64,000 bases of DNA from Gymnorhina tibicen (Eukaryota; Chordata; Aves; Passeriformes; Artamidae), in the NCBI GenBank assembly GCA_013399875.1, contig VXAZ01003472.1, forward strand, positions 171,099-235,098. The letters run 5' to 3'. Below are positions 12,936 through 25,214 of the stretch, piece after piece (positions within the stretch are counted from its first letter, which is position 1; each line of letters opens with the position of its first letter). A program made the translations under genes and the position numbers. The notes under the pieces are model-generated. The model saw only the letters and a list, made by a program, of their open reading frames with translations, searched no databases and was not told the origin of the DNA.

Positions 12936-13083
12936 CTCCTGGACTCCTCTGCTTTGGTCCTCACTGCTGTCCAGGTATTTGCAGAGTTTTCTCAATGAAA
13001 CGGAAACATGCACTCGCGATTCTGTTTGGCTACTGTGACTCATAAATGAAAGAACAAGTCCTACTCCTAAAATACATCCGGTG
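12936..13083 (-). CDS. FOCAD: FOCAD exon (window exon 22)
   Basis: 148 bases: one completes Asn, then 49 codons. Acceptor CTCTTAAAG, donor GAG|GTATGA. Encodes TGCILGVGLVLSFMSHSSQT, ESRVHVSVSLRKLCKYLDSS and EDQSRGVQE. Human TGCILGVGLVLSLMSHSSQ is almost identical. Confidence 0.95.
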
Positions 13084-15839
13084 CTTTAAGAGAAAACAAA
13101 AGAGAAAGGATTAAGTATGCTTTGGCTGCTCTGAACTCCCTTTAAACCCCAATAACGTTTGTGGGCAAGAAGACCTCTTGGCCTTGTCTGATAACTAGCC
13201 TTGTAGATAATTTATTACCACAGTCAGTTTTACGAATGGTTTTTATTTCACACATCCTTTTCAGGAAACACCAGATGAAAGAAGAACATAAGAATAAAAT
13301 GTGTATTTAAATAATAAGTCCTACACATACAGCCTCATTATTCCTTCTGCTTTTGAAGAACCAAATAGCCCCAACAACAAGCACCATCAACTAGTATGAA
13401 GGAAGTATGGATCCAAACTTCTATGTGTGATTTGTCCTGATAGCATAAACTTGGAAGTCCCAGTTGAACATACTAATTGCAGGTTCACTGGGTGTATTAG
13501 GATCTGGTGCTGTCAGACTCCTCCCAGAGTCGTTCCATTTGCAAAATAATGAAATTAGTGATTAAGCCAGAGAGCAGCTAAGATGGCTGTAGAGACTAAG
13601 GTATTCACCTGCATTTCATAACAGGAATGGTCAGGTGTGCATTCTAACCCATGTGTACTAAAATTTGCATATGCAACAGTGGAACAGCTTCATCAGGGCA
13701 CATATATCCAGCACAACTGTTTGATGCTGAGGATACTTAAAATTGCAACCAGAACAGTTTCAAAGGACATAATTTAATAGGGTAGCTGGCACAAATATCT
13801 CCACAGTCTCTGCCTCTTTTTCAGATTTTGGTCCACTCTGGACCAAAGATCTCTTCCTAAATTCTGCACGTGTGCTCCCATAACATGTTCCAAGTCATCA
13901 GCTTTGTCAGAAAACTTCCAAATAGTTCTGGCTTCTATCATGAGATACTAAAGCATAGGAGACACTTATTGCTCTGAAGGTGATCTCTCACTGCCACACA
14001 TCCACAATAGCTCAAAGAAACAGCTCCTATCTGGAGATGATTTTTTTTCCCCCTTGCACATCTCCCTGACACTGCTTGTAGCAAGCACTAAGCAGTCAAA
14101 TGAACATGGCTAGCATCTCAGCATTCTCCTAAGCTTCTCCTATACAACTTAAAAATGGGAAGAGCTACTGCTTTTACTCAGCTAGGTAAAAAAACACCAT
14201 CTATCTTCAGTCATATTTATAAGCTAATGTTTTACAGTAACTGGAGATTAAGGATGATTGAGCATGGCTAGAAGACTTGGAGGGATGTCTTGGGAGTGGT
14301 ATTTTTTTCCAACAAAGATAAACAAGCCTTTTAAAGTAACTGGTATATCTGAATTCATGAACAGCCAGTAAAATAAGGACATGGCTTATACAAGAGTTCT
14401 AAATTCAAGTTTACATTACTGCTTGTTGACAAAACTACATAGAAAGAAAATGTAATTTCTCATTAGAGTTATAGTATTTTATGTTATTCCCTGTTAATAG
14501 AGACTTAAAACGTAACTGGGGACTAAAGCAGGAATCTAACTTCAATTTCTCTGCTCCCCTTTTTACAACTAACAATTGATTTCACTTGGCTACCTTATTT
14601 TGAACTACATAAAATGAGTATTCAGGTATATGTCATCTACATGGTATCTGAGATTTCCCAGCACATTTTAAGCGTTTTACTGCCAGAGCATCAGGTTGCA
14701 GGGAGCCCTGCCTTCCACCGGGGGCAGCCTGGGCCCAGACAGCACCGACTCCCACACCTACACTACTCACCAGACGGACACTGGAAACACTGACAGCCTA
14801 TTTTTAGTGAAAAAGAAAATCACCAGTTTAGCAGAGGTGAAAATGCTCATGTCTCACAGCTGATCATGCCTGTGTCACACCGGATGAAAAGGCTGGAAAG
14901 GACCTTCCCTTGGAACAGCAGTTTACAAGTGTAGAAATAGAAAATTTGCACAACTCTGCAACATTTAGAGCTGCCCATTACTTCTTTGCTGACAGAGAGA
15001 ACTCATATTAGACACCAGCTTCCTCTTAACCTTTGAAAACCATAGCCAGCACAAAAAACTACCCCCTCTTCAATCTTCCCTCTCTTGCTTGCCGTTGTTT
15101 CATATTCTTCTGGCAACCTCTTGCTGCTAGAGAAGTCTGGCTTGGGTCTTCTGTGAGGCTTTGATCGCCAGCTAACAGGTTGCACAAACCAGCAGCAACA
15201 GGCATGACAAAGGGGTGCAGCTGGTACAGCACCTGTGTACTGTGGGTCTCACCCTGTGTCACTCAAAAGGCAAGAGAAATCCTCACTAAGCTGTACAGGT
15301 TCACAGCCCAATGGTGCACAGCTGTGACTCCTCAGAGCTTTTCAGAAAGTGCACTGGAGAAAGGAGGGCAAAGGCAAATGGGAATTACTGCTGTTTCTTT
15401 TGAACAGGGAAGAGCTGGGCAGAGTCATGCTCAAAATCAAAGAAAACTTTATGCATTCACACTGAGCGACTCAAGATACTGGGGTTCCTTCCCTGATTTG
15501 AAAGAGAAATGACTACTGCAGAAAAAACATGCTGCCATGTTACGTTAGTTGTCTCATGGCAATTGACACGTTTTATTGTTTCCAGTCTTAGGGGTTTCAA
15601 ACCTTGACTGTAAAAACTTAAGCAATATAGACCAGGTCCATGACTGACTGTTTTAGGGAGCATGTGGCCCTCCAAAGGGCCTTTCCAGCCTGCACAAGTT
15701 GGTGATTCTATGGAAATACTCAGAACAGGTTGTCTCCTTATCCTATTCTTGTATTTTCCTGTGTAGAATTAAGGAAGAAAGTGTGAATTAAAAAAGTAGA
15801 GTTCAAAATAAGGTATCATCAGTAATAAAGGAAACTCAC
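13084..15839 (-). other. FOCAD intron 21/22
   Basis: 2.8-kb intron. It contains a small GC-rich patch at about 14690-14770 that I cannot classify, and a probable CR1 tail near 15640-15712. The overlapping open frames at 15003-15675 on both strands look like chance. Confidence 0.55.
15640..15712 (+). mobile_element. probable CR1 LINE tail fragment
   Basis: The stretch CTCCAAAGGGCCTTTCCAG followed by GTGATTCTATGG resembles the end of avian CR1 elements on the plus strand (normally CAAAGGTCCCTTCCAACC..ATTCTATG). Very short and diverged. Confidence 0.55.
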
Positions 15840-15929
15840 TTGTACTCCAGACTGGTGTCAAAGCAGCAGTCCTCCAACACATCCATGGACTTCATGAGAA
15901 ACAAATTCATCTGTTGACCAGGTATATCA
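15840..15929 (-). CDS. FOCAD: FOCAD exon (window exon 21)
   Basis: 90 bases, entering with one base of Ser and leaving with two of Asn. Acceptor TTTTGTAG, donor ACAA|GTGAGT. Encodes DIPGQQMNLFLMKSMDVLED then CCFDTSLEY; human DISGQEMNLLLMKSLDALEN, CCFDTSLEYN. Confidence 0.95.
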
Positions 15930-17384
15930 CTACAAAACCAAACCAAAACAGAAACAAAAAAAAATCCAATGACGGACAGCAGGAGGAGGTACCTGATAAA
16001 ACATGATCTCAGCTAGACCTGTAACTATTTATAAGCTGAAAATTCATGACACTTTACACTATTAGCTATGTAAATTTCTCTCCACCTCATTCCCTAACTT
16101 ACGGATAAAAAAAGAAGCATTTACATCTCACTCCGAAGATGTCATAGGGACTCCTCTCTTATAAAACATGTACACCATTTTCATCATGTACAGGACATCT
16201 TTAATGGAAACTAACTCTACGATCTGATATTAGCTATAGCTACATCCCTAGGAGTTTTGATTTGTTGCAAGACAATGCTTTGAAGAATGTGTAAGATTAA
16301 GCTTTCAAATTATGCAGGGCAGTGAAAGAGTAAAAGTAGTCTGCAAGAAATGGTTACATAAATGTAATCACTTAACACCCCTTACCACACAAATAAAAAA
16401 CACAACTCCCCAAAATATAGATTAATATACTCCAAAACACTGGGCTTATGTAACTTCACTCTCTTTAAGAACCTTTTAATGCTTGCGTGTAGATCAGTTG
16501 TCCCACTGACTAAACATCCAGAGGCAGTCCATTCCCAAATTACGTGGCTGATTCAGTGGCAGCAAGGCATCAAGGCACCAAAGCATGAAGGTTAGAACTC
16601 AGCAATGCTTCAGTTTTAACAAAAGCAGGTGCCTTGGAAAAATTAGCTTCACCAAGCAAATTAACAACTGCCACTCAAATCTGTTTGGTGCCTGTGCTTG
16701 TGTACTAATTAAACATTTATTATGGGTATATAGGAAGACAAAATCCCTAGCAGTCAAGAAACTGGAGGAGTATAAAGCCAAATCTACATCTTAATTTCTC
16801 TGTAATTACCACAAATCTGCAACTGAGGCCAATCTTTCTGAAAAGTAGGCATTTTCTGACAACTTCAAAACACCTCTGTGCTGCCAACATAGCTGTAACA
16901 GCATGTTTTAAAGACAGTCCATTACACTATATCCACTGTAGCTCCATCCTCACATGTGTAACTCACATGACGTAAGTGAACACTATCCAGTGTCCAGAGC
17001 ACCACTTACAAAGGAACCAATGACAACTGTGAATTATTTTACAATTATGTCTTCTAGTGCAACTAGTCTTCTAGTGTAACCATTTAGAAGAGCCAAGTTG
17101 CTCTGCTAGCTGACTGCTTTGCACTTTGTATCTTAGGATACTACAAAAATTAGTCACTCATCCTGAAAGAATGACAAGCCAGGATAGGAAAGCTAGGATA
17201 GCTCTGGAGGGAGCTGAAGTGTGGGGGAAGACCTAGAATAAGAGGCACCTTTTAAGTAACATTACAAAGCCCCTCAAGAATAATTTGCCTATGACTTGTA
17301 AATACTTTAATTCCCCAGAGCTTAAGGCCACATGCAGAAATAGGAAGTTATTTGCACAGCTACATTAAATATGGTAGTTCTCAC
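15930..17384 (-). other. FOCAD intron 20/21
   Basis: 1.5-kb intron, unique-looking. A 16-17-base tandem pair (TCTTCTAGTGCAACTAG / TCTTCTAGTGTAACC) lies near 17049-17081. No mobile element recognised. Confidence 0.6.
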
Positions 17385-17623
17385 CTGACTTTTTCTTCAT
17401 ATAAACGTGAGATGAACATCCCCAAACCAAGACCCATGTGGATTTGAACAGCTTGAGACTCATCAGCATTTGGTTTCCCAGGTAACCTGTCCATAAGCAT
17501 ACTCAAGACCTCCTCAATCTTCTCCTTGCACGATACGATGAAAATTGGCACCAGGAGAGACAAAGCTGTGGCTGCACAGGATCGAGCTATAATACTAGCA
17601 GTATTTTCACCTGAATAGGATTT
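17385..17623 (-). CDS. FOCAD: FOCAD exon (window exon 20)
   Basis: 239 bases, 79 codons plus two. Acceptor TTTTTCTAG, donor GTCAG|GTGAGA. Encodes KSYSGENTASIIARSCAATA, LSLLVPIFIVSCKEKIEEVL, LPGKPNADESQAVQIHMGLG. Among the best conserved parts of focadhesin. Confidence 0.96.
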
Positions 17624-17975
17624 CTAGAAAAACACAAAAGAGAGTGGTTTTTTTTCTTTTTCTTTTACTCCTTTCCAGGCAGTAACACTCAGCACTTCAG
17701 GGATTTAAAATGAACAATATATATAGAAAGCAAACAGCAGCACAGATGTATTGCAATCTGACAATCCTTGCATGTGGCTTTCATCATTTTGGTAATAAAG
17801 ACTAAAATTTAAAGCAAACACAAATATAAGAAGAACAATAGCAAGAAAAATTTTGATTTTCCCATATTCCAACTACCACAGCTCAAACAGAATTAGGAAA
17901 CTTCATGATTAAAACTCCAGGTATGAAAAACAGGTATGAAATGTACTGCCTTGCCTTTAATACCACAGCACATAC

Positions 17976-18092
17976 CTGATAGAACCATGGGAAGACCTGA
18001 CCTTTAGGTTGGTAGCGGCTATTCACAATACTCAAGAGGGTCTCTGTGACCATGGAAATCCAGTGTTTCATAGGAATAAAATCAGGTTCAGT
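17976..18092 (-). CDS. FOCAD: FOCAD exon (window exon 19)
   Basis: 39 codons, phase 0/0. Acceptor TTTTTGCAG, donor CAG|GTATGT. Encodes TEPDFIPMKHWISMVTETLL then SIVNSRYQPKGQVFPWFYQ, matching human QPNFLSMKEWVSMVLDTLLVIVDSHYQPRGQ in register. Confidence 0.95.
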
Positions 18093-18601
18093 CTGCAAAA
18101 ATCAAACCCAAACAGTAATCATTATTTTTTCTTAAATCAACTTCTACCTTAACAGAAGCTCAACTGCTGATGTTCCAGCTGTGATCCATCATGAATGAGA
18201 TTATTTTATCATTCCTATGTACTGTAAGTAGCATCATTTACTTGTCAATGCTGACTCTCAAGACACTACTTTTGATCAAGTAGTTCAGTGGAGCCAAAAA
18301 TTATGAAATTATGAAAAAAGAGTTTGGCTCGCTTTCAGTGTCCATAGAGTGACCTCTATCTCATCTGTCAAAACTGTCAAGTAAATGAGTTAGTCATTAT
18401 GCTTCTTGTGACAAGGCCCATACACACCCTATCTGTTTCTGTATAGATCACAGCATCTGACAGATGGCATTCACAGAGTGTGGTGAAATTTGAACTTCAA
18501 AATGTAAAGTACTTCATATCCACTTATCAGCCCCCCAAACACCTGGTCATATTACTTCTCTATATTCCACTAAGAGAAGGGACTCTCGCAGATTCACTCA
18601 C

Positions 18602-18710
18602 CTCAGGCACCGCTTCAGTGTCTGAGGAAAGGCTGCTTTCGTATTTGGCTACAGCCACTGCAAGGCCAGTTAAAGCAAAAATAGAGTTTCCTTTCACCAC
18701 TGGGCTGTCT
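18602..18710 (-). CDS. FOCAD: FOCAD exon (window exon 18)
   Basis: 109 bases: one completes Lys, then 36 codons. Acceptor TCTGTTCAG, donor GAG|GTGAGT. Encodes DSPVVKGNSIFALTGLAVAV then AKYESSLSSDTEAVPE; human ESPVVKGNALLALSSLAVVV and EASLSSDSDG. A 151-codon open frame on the opposite strand (18480-18935) is a shadow. Confidence 0.94.
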
Positions 18711-20458
18711 CTGAACAGAAAAAGGCAAGCAGTTAAGAAACATAATAGAGATGCTGGCAACAAAACATACAGCTCAAAGCAGAAAAGTTATGCTACAGGT
18801 GATCCAGGAGGGAAGGCCTTTGCACCTAGCAACTTCACTGGGCTCTCTTCTAGCTCAGCAGAAACCTCTTACATTTCATCTTCAGGTGATGCCTTGAAGT
18901 GGCTACCTAAAAAACAGAGACTAGACAAAGAGTAAGGGAATAAAGGCAGGTATTTGTTTGAAGGGCCCCCAAAGGTACACCCTGGGGAGAGGGGACCCCA
19001 AAATGGACGACAGGTCACGAGTTCTTGCCCCTGTTATGGGTTTGGTCCATTTGCATATCAGCACAAATTCGCCAATTAAACTTTAGCTAGTAAGGTAACC
19101 GCCCCCCCAACTTGCCCCCCTTCTCAAGATGCTGGTTTACACATTTTGGGCCTAGGACAGTCTGAGTGTCCTTGAAGAGCAAGCCTGGAGAGGCTTTGTT
19201 ATGTCTATCTTAGCATGAGAGAACAGCAGCTAACAGGCTGCAAGACAGTTTAAAGTTACACACTAGGAACACAGAGAATACAGAATTTGCAAAATATAAA
19301 AGCTAAAATGTAAGGCATCGTAGGAACTAGAGAAAGAATGGAGGAAAGAAGTGTTTCAGTCTTTTTTTTTCTCGTCTATCTTTATATGAAGGCCAGCACA
19401 CACAAAGTTGTATAAAAACAGAAACTTCTTTCCACTATAATGAGGACTGCTACCCTGCAGAGCAAGCAGCACTCACAGAAATGCAGCAGTTGGCCTTAGC
19501 TAGTACCATCTCCATGGAGGACAAAACAAAAATATCTTCAAATGGAGAATGCTAGAGAGGCAGATGCCACTTCACTGCAACAGCATCACAAGATTTAGCA
19601 GAGCAGCCATTATTGAAGTATAATCTTTAAAAAAGTTTTGAATTATCTCCCTATGCTACAAAAACACTAATATAATGGAAAATGATAGGTTTCAAAAAGT
19701 GCTAACTTCTATGACAGTGCAAACCTTTAAGGAAATCAAGAAAGAAAATCTGCCACTGACAAAAAAGAGGGAGAATATAGCTGTGTTCAGCTGCATATAC
19801 GGAAGTATGTTGATATTCCAGCATTCCCAGAAAAACACACTGCAATATAATCCTGATGGAACTCTCTTGTTTTCCAAAGCAGCTGAACAATACAACTGTA
19901 TTAGACCACTTACAGACCAATAGACTCTTTGCATCAGTCTTCCATTTCTAAAAACTTCCTTGACTGCTGCTGTAAAAATATACCTACACTGCCAATCTGG
20001 CATTTATCCCAGATCCAAAGATGTCACTATCACAGTAAAAATATTTTCTGGATTTCTATGTGCTTCTTAAAATGAGATACGTGAGTCTTAGTGGAATGTC
20101 ATCATTTGGAACAGTGAAACTATCTCCTTTCAGATAAGAGGTACTTACAAATAATTACAACAAGGTACTTAGTTAAGTTCTTTGAAGTCTCTCAGTATCT
20201 CTCGCCTCCAATAATTTACTAATCTATGCATGGAAACTTTGCTGATTTGATCATCAGCTTCTAAAAGGCTCCATTTCATGATGTACCTCAGAGAGAAACT
20301 TCTAAATCTACAAACTCATGAAACCTGGATGCCTTAAATTTAATGAAGGTAAAAATCATCATCTTAACAAGATCTAGGAAGAAAAAGAGCAGTGTCCCAC
20401 ACTTTATTGAAAATATGGGAAAAAAAAACATCATCTGTAGTAATTTAGCAGTTCTTAC
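18711..20458 (-). other. FOCAD intron 17/18
   Basis: 1.7-kb intron that contains the unclassified C-rich repeat at about 18940-19330. The remainder, 19330-20458, is ordinary AT-rich sequence. Three overlapping open frames near 19675-20003 show no family resemblance. Confidence 0.55.
18940..19330. repeat. unclassified C/G-run element, possible ERV/LTR remnant
   Basis: Composition changes sharply from the AT-rich flanks. The interval has several runs of C or G (GGGCCCCC, GGGGAGAGGGGACCCC, CGCCCCCCC, TGCCCCCC), CpG dinucleotides, an AATAAA at about 18949 and an ATTTGCAT octamer near 19049. This looks like an inserted mobile sequence, most plausibly a retroviral LTR or internal fragment. No ends or target duplication could be defined and the orientation is uncertain. 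Confidence 0.4.
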
Positions 20459-20500
20459 TTGGAAGCACCTTTGATGACATCGGTCAACATATCTCTGACC
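20459..20500 (-). CDS. FOCAD: FOCAD micro-exon (window exon 17, 42 bases)
   Basis: One base completes Trp, then 13 codons and two bases. Acceptor CTCATGCAG, donor CCAA|GTAAGA. Encodes VRDMLTDVIKGAS, aligning with human VRDMLTDEITKAA. The smallest exon in the window. Its phases (1-base entry, 2-base exit) fit both neighbours exactly. Confidence 0.92.
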
Positions 20501-20979
20501 CTGCATGAGAACAGAAAGAATTTACACCATGTTCATTATAGTATAGCATGAACTCAGCTAAATTCCTCTTATGCTTTACATGTGTCCATTCTAGGTTAAC
20601 AACTGTATCAGCCTATCAGAGACTTAGTGCAAAATAATTACAAGCATTTAATCTGTAAAAATAACTATGTACCACCCAAAGTTTCTTCATGCTCATGTGT
20701 ACTCCCAGTGTTTTATAAAGAGCTTTTATTTGACTTAATACCACTTTTTGTAAAATGCTGGTTCATGCAATAGCCATAAATCTGCTTTTTGAGCACATCA
20801 AACACGTAAGTTTCCAGATCACTGTGCTATGTTCTAGCATAATGAAATCTGAATGTTTTATAACGGACAAGCATTACAATTTATTCAACACTTCCTATAT
20901 TTCTGGAACCACTATGGGCAGCTATGCTATTAGGCGGTATAGTAACCTGAATCCATTTAAATTAAAGCCATAGGAGTGG

Positions 20980-21599
20980 TGTCTTGGGGTGACTCTATGA
21001 TGTTGTATCCCCTACCACCTGCTCTATGCCCAGACATGAATCCTGTGCCTTTCTGTGCCTTTAAAACTGGGTCCGAAAGAAAAAAAGCCAGGTGAACTTT
21101 TCAAAGCAGTTTTGTGTTCAAGGACACAGAGGTAGCTGCTGCTGCTGCTGCTGCTGCAGAGAGGAGGAAAGCACCTTCCTGCTTTTCACAGCTCTTGGCT
21201 CCTTTTCTCTGGAGTTAAACTCCTTTGCTTCCCTGCGACTTTGGCTTCTTCTTCTTCTCTTCTGGAACTGTTCAGAACACCAGAAAGTCAGAACCTCACT
21301 GGAAGACCTTTCCACCGAGGCCTGGAGGGGGCCCACGCCGGCCCAGCTCCGCAGAGGAGAAAGCCACACCCACAAAGGACTCTGAATTTACCAGGTTCTC
21401 TCCACAGTGAGAGGTTTTATTATTCAGCATTATTCTTTTTTCGTGCCTGAGTGCACTTTACTTGTTAAATAAATAGTTTTTTTCCTTTCACTTTCCTCTG
21501 AGGAATTTCTTCCTGAACCTGGGGAGGGGTGGCTGTAACCTGCCATTTATCAGAGGACGTTCATTTCAGATTTCTCTGAATTTGTCTCAAACCCGGACA
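20980..21599 (+). mobile_element. solo LTR of an endogenous retrovirus, copy A (620 bp)
   Basis: Begins TGTCTTGGGG and ends CCGGACA (TG..CA). It is flanked by a perfect 5-base target duplication AGTGG (20975-20979 and 21600-21604). A polyadenylation signal TAAATAAATAG lies near 21465, which sets the plus orientation, antisense to FOCAD. It carries a (GCT)n run at 21135-21157. A second copy of the same family is at 43407-44007. No internal retroviral genes, so it is a recombined solo LTR. A 5-base duplication fits ERVL/ERV1-type integrases. Confidence 0.88.
21135..21157 (+). repeat. (GCT)n trinucleotide repeat inside LTR copy A
   Basis: About 7.7 uninterrupted GCT units. The homologous place in LTR copy B (near 43562) has only three to four units, so the tract differs between copies. 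Confidence 0.9.
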
Positions 21600-23047
21600 A
21601 GTGGTTACAATTTCTTCCACATTATTGTAGTTGATTTGTAAGAGGCTACTTGTTTTCCATTGTTTCATTTCGCATCCATATAAAGACTGAAGCAGAGACG
21701 CAATCAATTTCCTACATTGACAGGTGTGGATGGAGGGAGATCCTCTATTCTAAAACATACAATTCTATCATGGCCATGAATTTCATTCTACAGAAAAAGA
21801 CAACTTTAGACTGAAAATGCATGTCTCCTAAAACAGGGCTGTATGTCAAAGGATTAACACTAAAGTTCATACCACGTCATCCACAATCAGGTTAAACCCA
21901 GTGAGCAACAAAAATGCTTAATGGCTACTGAAGTTAGAGCCCTGAGGAATCAAGCAAATAATTGGGAACTGGAAAAGAAAGCTACTGCTGGGCTCCAGTT
22001 CACTTCCTGCTTTGATTTCTTTCCTGATAAATGGAATTCTGTTCATTTTTGACATAGTTTACATTATCACCATTTACGAAACAGAAAGCAGAAATTCTTT
22101 CAGGAGAAATCTACAAAAGCAGCATTGCTATAGGCCTTTTTGTACCCTCTCAAGAAAGGGATCAGTCATTAATAAAGGATCTTTTCTAAAACACCACATC
22201 ATTCTGGAATGAAAGTCTCTATTCCAGAATTAGCTGGAATAAAACAGATACAAATTTTGAATTCCTCTTGAGTGGGACTTAGTAACACACCTTTTTGATT
22301 GAAACAGACAAAAGGCCTTTTGGCTTTGTACATACTTTGATTCCAATGCACTTATGAACAGGCACAGAAACAGGTATTTATACTCTCCATAGATCCGTAT
22401 TTTTTTTTCTTGTGAATCCTTCCACTTCCCACCTTTCTCCTGGCCATGCACATACACGGCTAAATCCTAATAGACTGAGAGACACTTCTCACCTGACTGA
22501 AACAGAATTAGTGGAGGATACAGATCAGGGTGTGCATCACGTGCTTGCTTTTAAGCAACATCCTCACAGTCAATAATGCAAACTTATCGTATGAACTGGG
22601 GTGTGTCAGTCCACCATGACATACATCAGATTGTGACTTCCATTTCTTTCATCAAGGCATTTTCAGTGAGACAGCTCATTAAACTCCCAAGAAGTAAATG
22701 TTTATCTTTGCATAACTCTTCTCCTTTAACATGCTACAAAACCCCCAAATTCTTTCACTCTTCCCAGCTTCTCACCCTACAAAGTTTTTAGGCTCTGCAG
22801 ACAGGAAGGTACCTGTGAACCTGTGCATATGGAAATCCTTACAGTTACCCAACAGTCTTTCTTTCCACTCCCCTCTCCTGCCATGGTCACTGTACCTGGT
22901 GGTTGCTTGTTGTTTTGTTTTGGGTCTTTTTTCATTAGTGCTCATACAGTCTTCAAACTTGCAAAATTAAAGGCTTTAAAACTTTGCCCTCCTCTGTCCC
23001 ATCACTTGCCATTACAAGTGATCAGGAGCACACAGGCACTTCCTTAC

Positions 23048-23136
23048 CATAGCCAGGCTGTAAACTGTTTGTACTGCACCTCTTCAGGATCCTCTTTTCC
23101 ATGTTTTAACTGCATCTCCAGCTCTGCCTGCCTCCC
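23048..23136 (-). CDS. FOCAD: FOCAD exon (window exon 16)
   Basis: 89 bases, 29 codons plus two bases of a Trp codon. Acceptor ATTCTGCAG, donor CTATG|GTAAGG. Encodes GRQAELEMQLKHGKEDPEEV then QYKQFTAWL, matching human GRLGELELQLKHGKEEPEEV. Charged, probably helical. Confidence 0.95.
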
Positions 23137-25121
23137 CTGCAGAATTGCAGAATAAGTCAGAAGTGGATCTTACATCGTAAGATTTACTTATATCATAAGA
23201 TTTCTTCAGAGAATACTCAGGTAACACACGTAGCCCTCAACCTAAGGGCTAGTTCATAAGATGTGGCGGTGTGCCCCGTGGTACCAGAACCTCCCCAGGC
23301 CATAGCCTGGTACGATGAATCTAATAAGTGACTGTGACTGCTTTGTATACGGGATCCCACTGTAATATACAATATATTAAGGAGAAGAATCCATAATTTT
23401 TTGTTCTGAGTATGAAACACAAACTGTAGATGGCATAAACAACCACAAATACTGAGGCATCTATCTAGTACATGCAGAGCCAAATACTGCATGCAGGAAG
23501 GGCTACAACAAGCAGGGAGTGAGCTTTAGAAACCTGCTAGCCAAAATGGATTCTAACAACAAATGTTAGATGCTGTACTTGAAGCAGAATTCCTCATCCT
23601 TTTACTTTACATAACTCTGACCTCCCTGTGATTTCCTACGCCACTATTTCTGTACATTTAAAGAGCTGACACAGATTGTGCCCTCTAACATGTTATAACG
23701 TATGTTATACATATGTTATCTAAACATATCTAAAGCAGCTTTATTTTAACATTGTCTCCAACAGAAATATAACTTGTCTAGGTTGTCAATTACTGCTCCT
23801 TAGCAGATTATTATGCCTTGAATGAAAAAATACAGGCACATGTGCTGTGTTTTTCTGGTATTGAATGCTTGTAGTTTGGGTGTACATACCAACCAGAAAA
23901 TACAACATAGTGAAGTTTGAAAATTCAGGTCTCACTCAAAAGGTGACCCTCCACAGAGATTAAAGGAGTATATACAACACACTGACTATAAAGAAGTACT
24001 GCAGTTCAGAAATACTGAACTATATACTATCCAGACTACTCATCTTATACTGTAGTCTCTTTTGGCCACCTCAGATGAAATGTACTACAAAAGCGTAAGG
24101 AGTTAAGAACCAAGCAACAAACATAGGCTCTACTGTCCTGTAAAATGGCAAGAAATCCTACAGATCCTTCAGAAGAAGTCTGGTAAATGCTAAGCTTCTT
24201 GTGAAATCTTGCCTTGGAAGGGAAGCAAAATAGAAGAGTAACTAAATGCAAGCAACGATGCCCCCCAAGACCTAAAGCTGCAATGTGAATAGCTGATGCT
24301 TGTTTTGGAATGGGGCTGGCTTGGTTTATGATCTCGCATTTTGTTGACAGTCAAGATAAAAATTGTTTTGAAAATGTGAGAGAAGCGTATGTTTTGCTGC
24401 ACAGCAAAACGAGGCATAGTCAAAGCTTCTAGAATTTATTCAGCAACCTGAGCTGCTTGTGCTGAAAACAGCTGATGTGACCTGGAATAGAAACAAATAA
24501 GCCCTTCTAGCAATACAAAGAGAGCATTCTGGAAGGCAGCTATTTGCTAAACTCTTTTTAGATAATTTTCCTGTTGAAAACCAGATGATACTACCTCGGT
24601 CTAGATATCAGGTCAGCTAAACTAATGCAAGAGCGAATTTAAGATATTTCCTAATCAATAGACAGGGCTGAAAAAATTGAGAGGAGCCTCTTACAGTGTG
24701 GCAGGATTACATGCTGATTAAAGGAAATTCTTTTTAATGAATCATCCCTCGACAGCTTCTGTCTCCTTTGTGGTACTACTATTACAAAGTTCCTACCCAA
24801 GCAATAGGTTAGAGCTCTACCTAAAATTTCATCTTCTAAAAATTCTCAAAATTGACACATTCTGCAGGTTGACACACGAACAAACCTACATGAACCTGAA
24901 CTGCAAATAGAAGCTGCACTTCTACAAAGTACCCCAGATTGTGCTGTCACTAACTGAATATACAATTTTATTTCCTTTTTACAAATGTTATAATTAAGCA
25001 CCTTAAACTTTACTTCTGTTTTATTCTTTGTAACTTGTATGAGTCCTCTTGCTGGTAAAAGTAAACCCCATACTACTTGAATAAGTGTTAATGTCCACAA
25101 TATTATATACCTCAAAATTAC
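23137..25121 (-). other. FOCAD intron 15/16, nothing recognised
   Basis: 2-kb AT-rich intron. No mobile element, RNA or other gene recognised. Confidence 0.6.
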
Positions 25122-25214
25122 CTGCAGGATTGCACTGTAGGTTCGACTCATAAATCCTAACCAGGACTGCGGCAGCAGTATGGAGTGGTGCCATTCAGAA
25201 GGCTGAATATTAAC
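25122..25214 (-). CDS. FOCAD: FOCAD exon (window exon 15)
   Basis: 31 codons, phase 0/0. Acceptor TTGCACAG, donor CAG|GTAATT. Encodes VNIQPSEWHHSILLPQSWLG then FMSRTYSAILQ, matching human VHIQLSEWHRAIFLPQAWLAYMN.AYHAILQ. The intron between it and exon 14 is 6.7 kb. Confidence 0.95.

Larger units (their letters stand above)
20501..23047 (-). other. FOCAD intron 16/17
   Basis: 2.5-kb intron interrupted by the solo LTR at 20980-21599. The remaining 21605-23047 is ordinary, with a T-rich tract near 22905-22935. Confidence 0.6.

Noticed and set aside
18480..18935. 151-codon plus-strand open frame
   Set aside because: It overlaps FOCAD exon 18 on the opposite strand and resembles no family; a shadow of the exon.
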